Shown here piece by piece: positions 9,502-18,858 of a DNA stretch of 64,000 bases (its first letter is position 1; the number at the start of each line of letters is the position of its first letter). Source of the DNA: an uncultured Saprospiraceae bacterium (lineage in GTDB: Bacteria > Bacteroidota > Bacteroidia > Chitinophagales > Saprospiraceae); the NCBI GenBank assembly GCA_937929885.1, contig CALFUQ010000095.1, positions 1 to 64,000 of the forward strand, in the 5' to 3' direction. The translations under genes were made by a program, and so were the position numbers. Below the pieces are notes generated by a model. The model saw only the letters and a list, made by a program, of their open reading frames with translations, searched no databases and had not been told where the DNA came from.

Positions 9502-10539
9502 TTACCAGTCTATTTTTTGGTTAGCTGCTGCAGCTAATATTTTAGCACCCATACCTAGTTGAGCCATCCGCTTATCCTTAGTAGCACCATCTACATATCT
9601 TTTATAAAGTTGCTGTAACACTACTGCATTCTTCCAATATGCAAAACACTCGTACCACTTGATGTTCTCTAAGTTATAACCAGACAACTTTTCATATTGG
9701 CTTATCAAATATTTTTTGTCTGGAGCATCTCCTTCTAAACTGAAAGGTAAAATCTTAATACTTTCTAGTAAAGGATCTCTCCAGTAGCTGAGTAAAATTC
9801 CAAAATCTATAAGTGGATCACCTAAGGTTGTCATATCCCAATCAAAAATAGAAGTTACTACATCAGGGTTATCTTCAGAAAATTGGCAATTATCAAACTT
9901 GAGATCGTTATGAATTATAGCGACTGCCTGAGGTGCAGGGATATGAGCAGAGATCTTATTGAAAACATTTTCCATGTCTTTGTTTTCTTCTGTCTTCGAT
10001 AGATTCCATCTGTTGTACCATCCTTCAACTTGTCGAGCTGCAAATCCATCAGGTCTGCCAAGTTGAGATAAATTAGCCTCCTCTACATTTACGGTATGGA
10101 GATCAGCTGTTGCTTTAAGTAGTGCATCAGTTAATCGCTGATTTACGTTCTCAAATTTCTTAAAACCTTCAGGAAATTTTTTCCTAATTACAACACCTTG
10201 CCTTCTCTCAATAATAACAAACTTAGCTCCGATTATATCTTCATCCATGCAGAGATGATATGCTCTAGGTGCTTGAGGTAAAAACTTGTAGAGCTTTGAG
10301 AGTACTTTGTACTCACGCTTCATATCGTGAGCGCCAGGAGCAATCTTGCCAAATGGTGGTCTTCTTAAAACAAATTCTTTCTCGCCAAATTTGATTAAGT
10401 AAGTGAGGTTTGCATGACCTCCGTGAAATTGGCCGACACTCATTTCGCCATCTATATCACTTAAAACGCTTCGTAGATAAGGCTCTAATGCATCCCATTT
10501 TAATTCTTCTCCTTCCCTAATGTGTTGAACATCTGTCAT
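9502..10539 (-). CDS. Phosphotransferase (APH) family, ACAD10-kinase-like
   Basis: GGHANLTYLIKFGEKEFVLRRPP, IIHNDLKFDNCQF, VTSIFDWDMTTLGDPLIDFG. Confidence 0.9.
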   Translation of the reverse strand: MTDVQHIREGEELKWDALEPYLRSVLSDIDGEMSVGQFHGGHANLTYLIKFGEKEFVLRRPPFGKIAPGAHDMKREYKVLSKLYKFLPQAPRAYHLCMDEDIIGAKFVIIERRQGVVIRKKFPEGFKKFENVNQRLTDALLKATADLHTVNVEEANLSQLGRPDGFAARQVEGWYNRWNLSKTEENKDMENVFNKISAHIPAPQAVAIIHNDLKFDNCQFSEDNPDVVTSIFDWDMTTLGDPLIDFGILLSYWRDPLLESIKILPFSLEGDAPDKKYLISQYEKLSGYNLENIKWYECFAYWKNAVVLQQLYKRYVDGATKDKRMAQLGMGAKILAAAANQKIDW

Positions 10540-10637
10540 AACGTGTAGACATATTGTAGGTTTTTATAATATGTAATACTTGCTTCAGTGATTACATTTG
10601 CAATATAAATTAAATACTAAGGGTGTTTAATATTAAA

Positions 10638-10667
10638 GGGGCTTTGATTTAGGCTCCTTTTTTTATT
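10638..10667 (+). terminator. Terminator-like hairpin with T-run
   Basis: aaaggggctttgatttaggctccttttttt; no annotated + strand gene upstream. Confidence 0.5.
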
Positions 10668-10758
10668 TAAAAACATAGGGTTTGAGCACATTATAGTTTC
10701 TTATTATTAGATGAGTTTATCATATTAAATTTTATCTTAATACTAAGATTCCATAAAA

Positions 10759-11940
10759 TTGCAACCTACTCATACAGAATACGATCAAAAGAATTTAAAT
10801 TCTAAAGTCGAGAGATCTAACTCTTGGTACAAGTCGGTAGTTGACGCATCTCCATCTGGTATTCTTATAATGGACAAGGAAGGCAAAATTATGTTTTGTT
10901 CTAGAATGGCTTGTAACATCTTCGGAGTGTCAGAAGAAAAATTAATTAACAGATCGATTTTAGAAATTACACATAAAGACCAACGTGAAGATTTAATATC
11001 TAGGACTCGTAGTATAATACAAGGTGACGCTGGTTATGATAGGTCTCCGATGACTATAGTACCAGGTAATGGTGCTGAGATAAATATTGAAGGGTCAGCA
11101 ACTATCCATAGAAATGAAAAGGGTGAAAAAGAAGGGATCATCATGATCTTTAATGATGTAACAGAGCGAGTGCAGCAGGCCAAAATCATACACCAGCAAA
11201 TACAAGATTTAAACGCAAAAAACGAAGAGCTTAAAAAATACATTGATTCTAATCTCCAATTAGAAAACTTTGCCTACATCGCTTCTCATGATTTAAAAGC
11301 GCCGATAAGAAGTGTTATAAGTTTTGCACAACTCTTAACTGATAGTACAAAAAGTAAGTTATCAGATAAAGAACAAAAATTTCTTCAAATCATAAGTGAT
11401 AGCTCTGAGCACATGCGTGAGTTAATTGATGATCTTCTTATTTTTTCAAGAGTAAATACTACTAAGACTATTTTTGACGAAGTGGACGTGCAAGAAATGG
11501 TAGATAGCATCTTGGCAGACCTACAACAAGAAGTACTTAAGTACGAAGCTGAAATAATAGTGACAGATTTACCTAAGACAATAATCGCAGATAAAATAAA
11601 GATTAGACAGGTATTCCAAAATTTGATTGCTAATGCAATGAAGTTTCAAGATGATGGGATAAAACCTATTGTGAAATTAACTGGCTCTGAAAATAAATCT
11701 CATTGGTTATTCACAGTTACAGATAATGGAATAGGGATAGATAACAAGCATATCGACAAAATATTTTTGCTATTTCAAAAACTGCATAGTAAAGATAAAT
11801 TTGAAGGATCGGGAATGGGCTTAGCAATTTCTAAGAAGGTACTAGAGCAACATGAGGGAACTATCTCTGCAAGGAATAACGAGGATAGAGGATGTACTAT
11901 AGCATTTACAGTTTATAAAAACCTAAAGAAAAGTTCTTAA
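10759..11940 (+). CDS. PAS-domain sensor histidine kinase
   Basis: PAS (DASPSGILIMDKEGKIMFCSRMACNIFG), H-box ENFAYIASHDLKAPIRSV, HATPase DNGIGIDNKHIDKIF..GSGMGLAISKK; TTG start. Confidence 0.93.
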   Translation: MQPTHTEYDQKNLNSKVERSNSWYKSVVDASPSGILIMDKEGKIMFCSRMACNIFGVSEEKLINRSILEITHKDQREDLISRTRSIIQGDAGYDRSPMTIVPGNGAEINIEGSATIHRNEKGEKEGIIMIFNDVTERVQQAKIIHQQIQDLNAKNEELKKYIDSNLQLENFAYIASHDLKAPIRSVISFAQLLTDSTKSKLSDKEQKFLQIISDSSEHMRELIDDLLIFSRVNTTKTIFDEVDVQEMVDSILADLQQEVLKYEAEIIVTDLPKTIIADKIKIRQVFQNLIANAMKFQDDGIKPIVKLTGSENKSHWLFTVTDNGIGIDNKHIDKIFLLFQKLHSKDKFEGSGMGLAISKKVLEQHEGTISARNNEDRGCTIAFTVYKNLKKSS

Positions 11941-12899
11941 ATCGCTACTATAAATTCCCTTAGCTTAGCATTCTCCTGTACCTTAAGTTTCTTCTTTAGT
12001 CTATACCTAGTCTGTTGTAAACTTTTTAACTCCACATTTAAGATTTTAGTAATCTCATAGTTATCTAGGTTCATCTTAATGTAAGCACAGTGCTGGAGAT
12101 CCAGTGAGGTAAGTTTAGGGTTAATAGTCGTAAGCTTCTTAAAAAACTCTGGCTCTATAGACTCATATATCTCTTTGAAGTCAGACCAGCTATCTTGCTT
12201 ACCGAATAAGTCTTCCACTTCTTTTTGCAACTTGTTAAGTATACTGATTCCTACTCCACCATTGGAGTCTTGCGCAAGTATTTTTTTGCCTTCTGATATG
12301 AGGCTGTTGATATTCTTAATTTGATTTACACTTTTAGAGGTATCTACCTCCATTGTCATAATCTTTCTATTCTTATCATCAATCTCAATTTGCTGCTGTT
12401 GCTCTTTGATCTCTGCAAGTTCTTGCTTGATTTTGAAAGTCTGTTGCAACTCTTCTTTTTGACTTGATATGATAGCATTTAGTGATTCTAACTCTTCTTT
12501 CTGCTTGATAAGCATCTTCGTAGAATTAAAGAGTTTAAGTACGCTATTAACTCTAGAGTTAAGCTCAATCTTAGAGACAGGTTTATTTATAAAGTCTACT
12601 CCACCATAATCAAAAGCTTGTTCTAAAACTTTATCGTCTTCTAAACCTGTAATAATGATAATAGGAGTGTCTTTATGATTGCTGTGTTTGACATTTCTCA
12701 ACGTCTCTAGCCCTCCTACCCTAGGCATCTGCCAATCTAGTAGTATAAGGTCATATTCCTTGTTATTAAGCTGAGCTATAGCTCCTTCTCCATCATCTAA
12801 TTCAGAAAAATTGTATTGTTCATCACCCAAATATTCTTTGTACAGAACTCTATCGAATTCTCTATCATCGATGATTAATACGTGTGGCTTGTTACTCAT
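11937..12899 (-). CDS. Response regulator with receiver domain, coiled coil and C-terminal HTH-like domain
   Basis: VLIIDDREFDRVLY..DLILLDWQMPRVGG..INKPVS receiver; C-terminal LTSLDLQHCAYIKMNLDNYEITKILNVELKSLQQTRYRLKKKL. Confidence 0.88.
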   Translation of the reverse strand: MSNKPHVLIIDDREFDRVLYKEYLGDEQYNFSELDDGEGAIAQLNNKEYDLILLDWQMPRVGGLETLRNVKHSNHKDTPIIIITGLEDDKVLEQAFDYGGVDFINKPVSKIELNSRVNSVLKLFNSTKMLIKQKEELESLNAIISSQKEELQQTFKIKQELAEIKEQQQQIEIDDKNRKIMTMEVDTSKSVNQIKNINSLISEGKKILAQDSNGGVGISILNKLQKEVEDLFGKQDSWSDFKEIYESIEPEFFKKLTTINPKLTSLDLQHCAYIKMNLDNYEITKILNVELKSLQQTRYRLKKKLKVQENAKLREFIVAI

Positions 12900-13017
12900 A
12901 TTAATAAAAATAATAATTTCTTAATATGTAGACACGGTTTAAGCTAATTCCCCTTATCTAATTCCATCCCTAGTTTTACAAATTTGTACATTGCCTACAA
13001 CATGTTTACTACCGTTT

Positions 13018-14151
13018 ATGAGAATTTATTTAATATTATCAGCAATGGCAATTTTATTAGCCTGCCAAACAAAATCAGATCCTAAAGTGAAAGACACAAA
13101 TCAAAAAATTGATGTTTCATACGCCACATTCGGATATCTAAATGAAGAACAGGTATTTGTATTCACTCTAAAGAATAAAAATGGAATCGAAGTAGACATC
13201 ACTAATTATGGCGGGATAATTACGTCTATTAGGGTTCCTGATAAAGACGGAAAATTTGAGGATATAGCAATGGGTTTTCCGACTTTAGGTGCATACTTAG
13301 AGGAGCACCCTTACTTTGGTGCAATAATAGGAAGGTATGGCAATAGAATAGCTGGTGGTAAATTTACTTTACAAGGAAAGGAATATTCCTTAGCTAAAAA
13401 TGACGGTGAGAATTCATTGCATGGAGGCATACAAGGGTTTGACAAACACATTTGGAAAGAAGATTTTATAGATGGAGGCATTAGCTTATATAGGCTTAGT
13501 CCTGATATGGAGGAGGGGTTTCCAGGAAGTTTGGAAGTGACTGTCACATATGTACTTACAAATGAAAATGAGCTAAAAATTTCATATCAAGCAACTACAG
13601 ATAAAGCTACTGTGTGTAATCTTACAAACCACACCTATTTTAATCTTGCTGGCCATGGTAGTGGAACTATAGAGAATCATGAGATTATGATCAACGCTGA
13701 TGAATACAATCCTATCGACGAAGGACTAATTCCTATTGGTATAGCTCCTGTAAAAAATACTCCATTTGATTTCACGACAAGTAAAAAAATAAGTGTTGGG
13801 ATAAATGATGATCACCCTCAAATAAAATTTGGAGGCGGCTATGACCATAATTGGGTATTAAGAAATAAAAATGGTGAAATGAAGCTTGCAGCAATTGCTA
13901 CAGATCCTGTCTCTGGCCGTAAATTAGAAGTGCTCACGTCTGAGCCAGGCATTCAGTTTTACACTGGTAATTTTCTTGATGGTAAACTTAACGGAAAAGG
14001 AGGTAATCAATATGGCAAAAGAGGTGGGTTTTGTTTAGAGACTCAACATTTCCCTGACTCTCCCAATCAACCTGATTTCCCAAGTACCGTCCTCATGCCT
14101 GGAGAGGAATATTCTTCGCAGACAGTATATAAGTTTTCCACCCTAAAATAG
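13018..14151 (+). CDS. galM: Aldose 1-epimerase (lipoprotein)
   Basis: LTNHTYFNLAGHGSG, GGYDHNWVL, EPGIQFYTGNFLDG; lipobox LSAMAILLAC if start is ATG at 13018. Confidence 0.9.
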   Translation: MRIYLILSAMAILLACQTKSDPKVKDTNQKIDVSYATFGYLNEEQVFVFTLKNKNGIEVDITNYGGIITSIRVPDKDGKFEDIAMGFPTLGAYLEEHPYFGAIIGRYGNRIAGGKFTLQGKEYSLAKNDGENSLHGGIQGFDKHIWKEDFIDGGISLYRLSPDMEEGFPGSLEVTVTYVLTNENELKISYQATTDKATVCNLTNHTYFNLAGHGSGTIENHEIMINADEYNPIDEGLIPIGIAPVKNTPFDFTTSKKISVGINDDHPQIKFGGGYDHNWVLRNKNGEMKLAAIATDPVSGRKLEVLTSEPGIQFYTGNFLDGKLNGKGGNQYGKRGGFCLETQHFPDSPNQPDFPSTVLMPGEEYSSQTVYKFSTLK

Positions 14152-14364
14152 AAAAGAGACTTGAAGAGCTGTTTTTCTAAATTAACTGAAAACAAAAGAT
14201 GTGACACTAAGGCCACATCTCAAAAAACGGGTTAAGGGTAAAAAGTTTTGAATTTTTAGAGAAAAACTAAACTCCCTGTCAAGAAATATATTGGAAAATC
14301 GATTTGTAGGTTAAATAACCAACTATCTAGAAATAAGTAATGTGCAAAAGGGTGGTTCAAAAAG

Positions 14365-14487
14365 AACTATGCAAACTGTGATCTCAGCAAAATCGATAAT
14401 ACCGCTTAATTGATTGAAGTTGAGCTTTTACCAAAAAGGTAAAATTCACTTTACTCGATCAACTGAGATTACAAGCTTACATAGTTT
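14365..14487. repeat. Imperfect long inverted repeat with internal perfect hairpin
   Basis: Arm 14365-14396 (aactatgcaaactgtgatctcagcaaaatcga) pairs imperfectly with 14455-14487; inside is ttttacc-aaaaa-ggtaaaa at 14426-14444. Confidence 0.6.
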
Positions 14488-14659
14488 AAGTAAATGTAGT
14501 AGAACCAAACACTTTCTTTAAAGTCTTTTGAGGCTAGATCCTTTCTGAAGGTGACTACTTAAAAAACCTTCACTAAGTATTTAACCATACATTAAAGATG
14601 AAAACAATTTTAGCAGCTGATATTGTGGAAAGTCCTATATTTTGTAGTAGGGTAAACCC

Positions 14660-16435
14660 CTAAACAGCAGCTGCATATTGGGGTATATGAATGATTACAG
14701 AGGTTCCTTTGTTTTTTTGGGTATCAATTTGTAGGTCCCCTTTTAAGATATTTACTCTCGATCGGATATTTTCTATTCCATGCCCATAAGTAGCATTTAG
14801 TTTATCAAACCCTACTCCATCATCTTCTACCATAATCACAAACTCATCATTTAGAGATGATATTTGGATATCTAGTTCTTTACATTGAGAATGCTTGATC
14901 GCATTGTTTATTAACTCTTGGATAATCCTATACACATGCACCTTAGTATTGTACTCCAGTTTTTTATCTGTTTTATGGAAGTGGAGTGTTATATCCGCAT
15001 TAGGAAATCGCTTATATCTATTTACAAGATCTGTAAGCGCTGCCTTTAAACCGATTTTCTCAAGTGCTGCAGGTTTTAGATTTCTTGCAATATTTCTCAC
15101 TTCATCGCATGCTGTATCTATCAGCGAATTTATATTGTTATAGTCTTCGTCTTGATCTAACTCCTTATGCGTTAGGTGTAAAGAGTCATATTGTAACTTA
15201 AGCGCAGAGAGCATTCCCCCAAGACTGTCATGTAGATCAGTAGATATTCTTTTTCGTTCTTCTTCTTGTCCTACTATCATTGATTCCAGGTTTCTGATCT
15301 TAAAGTCATTACTCATGTCTTTAATCTTTTGCTGATCAAGTTGAGATTGTTTTTCCGCAAGTAGTTGATTTGCTTTAATCTTCTGCGCATAGAACCTGAT
15401 TAACAAAAACAAGGTGAATAAACCTGCTAGCAGACTCGCAAATAAAATCCAAACTAACCTTCTTTGTTGCTTTAAAGTCAATGCTGCTATCTCACTATCT
15501 TTTTCTAATCTTACTATTTCCCTTTCTTTATCTCTTGTCTCAAACTCATAAGCCATACTATTCATGAGTTCTTTTCTGCTCAGTTGTGCTATACTATCTC
15601 GGTAAACGATATATTGTTTGTATTGATCAAAGGACTTCGATAAATCATATTCTTCTAATGAGAAATCAGACAGTAGTTTATAGAGTCTCGCTTTTTGCTG
15701 TTTTGTTCCTTTACGCTTAATCAATTGTTCATCGAGATAAGCAGAGCCTTTCTTGTATTCACTTGCTTGTGAATGAAATTCTGCCAGATTGAGAAGATTT
15801 TCTGTAATGAAATAATCTTCTTTTAGTAATTGACTTAGTTTTAGATTATTCTCTGCTAGTTCTATAGCTTTACTTACATTACCATTCATCGAGAATAGTT
15901 TAGTAACAAGAATGTTACATTCTAACTGCAGCAGGGTATCTTTAATCTCTTCATTGAGTTTGAGCGCTTTATTGATATTGTTAAGAGCGATGTCATATTC
16001 TTGCCGGTTCTCATAAATCCGACTCAGGATAGTATAACTCTTAGCTTCGAGGTCATATTCTTCATGTACGTTATAATACCTTATCCCTTCATCTAACTTA
16101 GAAATGGCATCATCATAATACACTTCTTGAGCTGTATAGAGTTCTGCTATCCTGGTATTACACTGATGATACGAGAGCGTATCCTCATTATATCTGGCAT
16201 AAGTTGCAGCGGTCTGCAGATCATAAAGGGCTTCACCAGTTTCTGAGAATAGTGTAAGTTTAGCATTAGCTCTATCGTAATATAGCTGTGATAAATCATC
16301 AGTTGCTCCTTCCTTAAGTTTGTATTTTATGATTGAGTCTATCGTCTCAAGGGTCTCTATACTTACTTTTTCTTGTCCAGATGAATACGGTAGTATGGTA
16401 CCTAAAATGAGAATTATGAAGAGAAATCTTAACAT
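14660..16435 (-). CDS. TPR-containing NarL-type (HisKA_3) sensor histidine kinase
   Basis: TPR-like N-terminus, one TM, EEERKRISTDLHDSLGGMLSALKLQ, HVYRIIQELINNAIKHS; divergent from a LuxR-type regulator. Confidence 0.93.
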   Translation of the reverse strand: MLRFLFIILILGTILPYSSGQEKVSIETLETIDSIIKYKLKEGATDDLSQLYYDRANAKLTLFSETGEALYDLQTAATYARYNEDTLSYHQCNTRIAELYTAQEVYYDDAISKLDEGIRYYNVHEEYDLEAKSYTILSRIYENRQEYDIALNNINKALKLNEEIKDTLLQLECNILVTKLFSMNGNVSKAIELAENNLKLSQLLKEDYFITENLLNLAEFHSQASEYKKGSAYLDEQLIKRKGTKQQKARLYKLLSDFSLEEYDLSKSFDQYKQYIVYRDSIAQLSRKELMNSMAYEFETRDKEREIVRLEKDSEIAALTLKQQRRLVWILFASLLAGLFTLFLLIRFYAQKIKANQLLAEKQSQLDQQKIKDMSNDFKIRNLESMIVGQEEERKRISTDLHDSLGGMLSALKLQYDSLHLTHKELDQDEDYNNINSLIDTACDEVRNIARNLKPAALEKIGLKAALTDLVNRYKRFPNADITLHFHKTDKKLEYNTKVHVYRIIQELINNAIKHSQCKELDIQISSLNDEFVIMVEDDGVGFDKLNATYGHGIENIRSRVNILKGDLQIDTQKNKGTSVIIHIPQYAAAV

Positions 16436-16547
16436 CGGAGTAAATGTGAGTTCTTACTTAAAATTAAAAAATAGTATAAACCCTAATTTTAGTGCACTGA
16501 TATAGGTTTTAATTTACGTTACTTTAAAAGATTACTAAAGATACCGT

Positions 16548-17201
16548 ATGATTAATATCCTAATAGTTGATGATCACGAAATGTTTGTCGATGGTCTAGA
16601 ATCAATTTTCGACAAAGAAGATGACATTAACATCGTAGATAAATGTCTTACGGCACGTGAGATATTTAAAGAAGGATTATTAGATAAAGCTGATATCATT
16701 CTACTTGATATTAACCTACCAGATATTAGTGGTATAGATATCTGCAAGAGACTCATCACTAAGAATAAAGAAATTAAAATCTTAGTCCTATCAATGTATG
16801 ATGAAGAAAGTTATATCACAGAGATACTTAAAAGTGGAGCTTTAGGATATGTATTAAAGAACACAGGAAGAAAAGAATTGCTAACGGCTATAAGAACAGT
16901 TGCAACGGGTAAAACATACTTCAGTGAGGCCGTAACCAAAACTATCATGAATGGTATCATGAATAAAAATAGGAACGACAAAACTGCTAAAAAAGAAATT
17001 CCTAAAATCACACGTAGAGAAAGAGAAGTCTTAGAGTTAATTATACAAGAGAATACTAATCAAGAAATAGCAGGTAAATTATTTATCTCTCTTAAAACTG
17101 TAGAAGCGCACCGTAGCAGTTTACTATCTAAACTTAATGCTAGAAACACTGCAGGACTAGTACGTATTACTATGGAAAATAAAATCTTAGAAAACGTCTA
17201 A
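16548..17201 (+). CDS. NarL/LuxR-family response regulator
   Basis: Receiver ILIVDDHEMFVDGLESIF; HTH ITRREREVLELIIQENTNQEIAGKLFISLKTVEAHRSSLLSKL. Confidence 0.95.
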   Translation: MINILIVDDHEMFVDGLESIFDKEDDINIVDKCLTAREIFKEGLLDKADIILLDINLPDISGIDICKRLITKNKEIKILVLSMYDEESYITEILKSGALGYVLKNTGRKELLTAIRTVATGKTYFSEAVTKTIMNGIMNKNRNDKTAKKEIPKITRREREVLELIIQENTNQEIAGKLFISLKTVEAHRSSLLSKLNARNTAGLVRITMENKILENV

Positions 17202-17210
17202 ATAACAAAA

Positions 17211-17232
17211 CCCTCCATTTTACAATGGAGGG
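17211..17232. terminator. Hairpin after the LuxR regulator
   Basis: ccctccatt-ttac-aatggaggg perfect 9-bp stem; no T-run on + strand, T-rich on - strand. Confidence 0.5.
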
Positions 17233-17716
17233 CCTGGTAATCTTGGTCAACATATCATCTCGGTTGGAAAATTCATGTGACCATCTTTGGATCTCAATTA
17301 AGAGACTTAAATCTAGTTGTTTTTTCTTATTATCTGAATATCAAACCCAATTTAAACTAGATTTTAAAACGCAAAATACTGTTGGGACTATAGTGGTGGT
17401 AAGTATTTTTGGTTTCTTATTGAGGGTCGATTTAAAAGTAGCAGAAGAGAAAAATTAAAACTGCAGTTATTACAGTTGATTAAAAATGTAAAACAGTTGT
17501 GCAAGATAATTTTAGAAAGTTCTGTCAACTATATATCATCAAAAATCATTACATGTAATAATCTAATATTAAGTGCATAAAATATATGAAAGTTTTATAA
17601 TAAATAGATATATTTGCGTTTAATTAATATTTAAAACATTGTATTACAGAATACGAGAAGTTCAAATAAAAATATTTCTTTCCTTATTCTGATTACGTAA
17701 TTAATTTTTAAAACAA

Positions 17717-18343
17717 ATGGCAAAAAGAACTACGAAAGCAGCAACAAAAAGAAAAGCTGCTACGAAGAAGAAAACAACTGCTAAGAAAAAAACTACTGCT
17801 AAAAAAGCAGCTCCTAAAAAAAGAACAGCGGCTAAGAAAAAAGCAGCTCCTAAGAAAAGAGCAACTGCTAAAAAAGCAGCTCCTAAAAAAAGAACTACTG
17901 CTAAAAAAGCAGCTAAGAAAAAAACTGTAGCTAAAAAAAGAACTGTAAAAAAAGCAGCTCCTAAAAAAAGAACTACAGCTAAAAAAGCAGCTCCTAAGAA
18001 AAGAGCAACTGCTAAAAAAGCAGCTCCTAAAAAGAGAACTACTGCTAAAAAAGCAGCTCCTAAAAAAAGAGCAACTGCTAAAAAGGCGGCTCCTAAAAAA
18101 AGAACTGTAAAAAAAGCAGCTCCTAAAAAGAGAACTACTGCTAAGAAAAAAGCAGCTCCTAAAAAAAGAGCAACTGCTAAAAAAGCAGCTCCTAAAAAGA
18201 GAACCACTGCTAAGAAAAAAGCAGCTCCTAAAAAAAGAGCAACTGCTAAGAAAGCGGCTCCTAAAAAAAGAACTACGGCTAAAAAAAGAACCGTAAGAAA
18301 AGCAGCTCCTAAGAAAAGAGCTACAGCTAGAAAAAGAAGGTAA
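17717..18343 (+). CDS. Histone H1/HC-like basic repeat protein
   Basis: 208 aa almost entirely of KKAAPKKR(T/A)TA units; own start and strong terminator. Confidence 0.85.
   Translation: MAKRTTKAATKRKAATKKKTTAKKKTTAKKAAPKKRTAAKKKAAPKKRATAKKAAPKKRTTAKKAAKKKTVAKKRTVKKAAPKKRTTAKKAAPKKRATAKKAAPKKRTTAKKAAPKKRATAKKAAPKKRTVKKAAPKKRTTAKKKAAPKKRATAKKAAPKKRTTAKKKAAPKKRATAKKAAPKKRTTAKKRTVRKAAPKKRATARKRR
17790..18330 (+). repeat. Degenerate tandem repeat inside the histone-like gene
   Basis: Recurring aaagcagctcctaaaaaaagaactactgct units with synonymous variation and variable spacing. Confidence 0.85.
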
Positions 18344-18370
18344 ACTACCTTAAAATATACTGTAAAAATG

Positions 18371-18405
18371 AAGAGGCTTCGATTTTAATCGGAGTCTCTT
18401 TTTTT
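18371..18405 (+). terminator. Rho-independent terminator of histone-like gene
   Basis: agaggcttcgattttaatcggagtctcttttttt. Confidence 0.85.
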
Positions 18406-18477
18406 GTATAGTCATTAGTATAAATACAAACTAGACCTATAAACAAGAAAAGCCTAGCAATAATGCTAAGCTTTTTT

Positions 18478-18553
<76 letters not shown>

Positions 18554-18602
18554 AAATCAAAACTCAATCGTCAATGAATGATTTTTGACCATTAATCTTT
18601 AG

Positions 18603-18694
<92 letters not shown>

Positions 18695-18858
18695 ATTCTC
18701 TTTAGAACTATTTCTTAAGAGTCGGCAAAGATAGGTAACCGCAAGTCAATATGCAATGAACTAACGTATTAATTATTCCCTCTATATATTCGGTAAAACA
18801 AGCCACGAATAGGCTTTAATGAGTATAAAGCTACGTATTTAAGAAAATAGTAAAAGAA

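Noticed and set aside
7433-10539. Possible sugar-acid catabolic island (aldolase, transporter, kinase-like)
   Set aside because: Families too generic, and the APH-like protein resembles ACAD10-type kinases rather than a sugar kinase; no support for a pathway.
17225-17458. 77-aa plus-strand ORF
   Set aside because: Starts inside a hairpin; no recognisable domain, no clear ribosome-binding context; evidence insufficient.
17701-18207. 168-aa antisense ORF (FLGAAFLAVALFLGAAF repeats)
   Set aside because: Mirror image of the Lys/Ala repeat gene; open only because the sense strand is low complexity.
17790-18330. Possible CRISPR-like or minisatellite array
   Set aside because: Repeats are in frame, irregularly spaced, with no unique spacers; they encode the histone-like protein.
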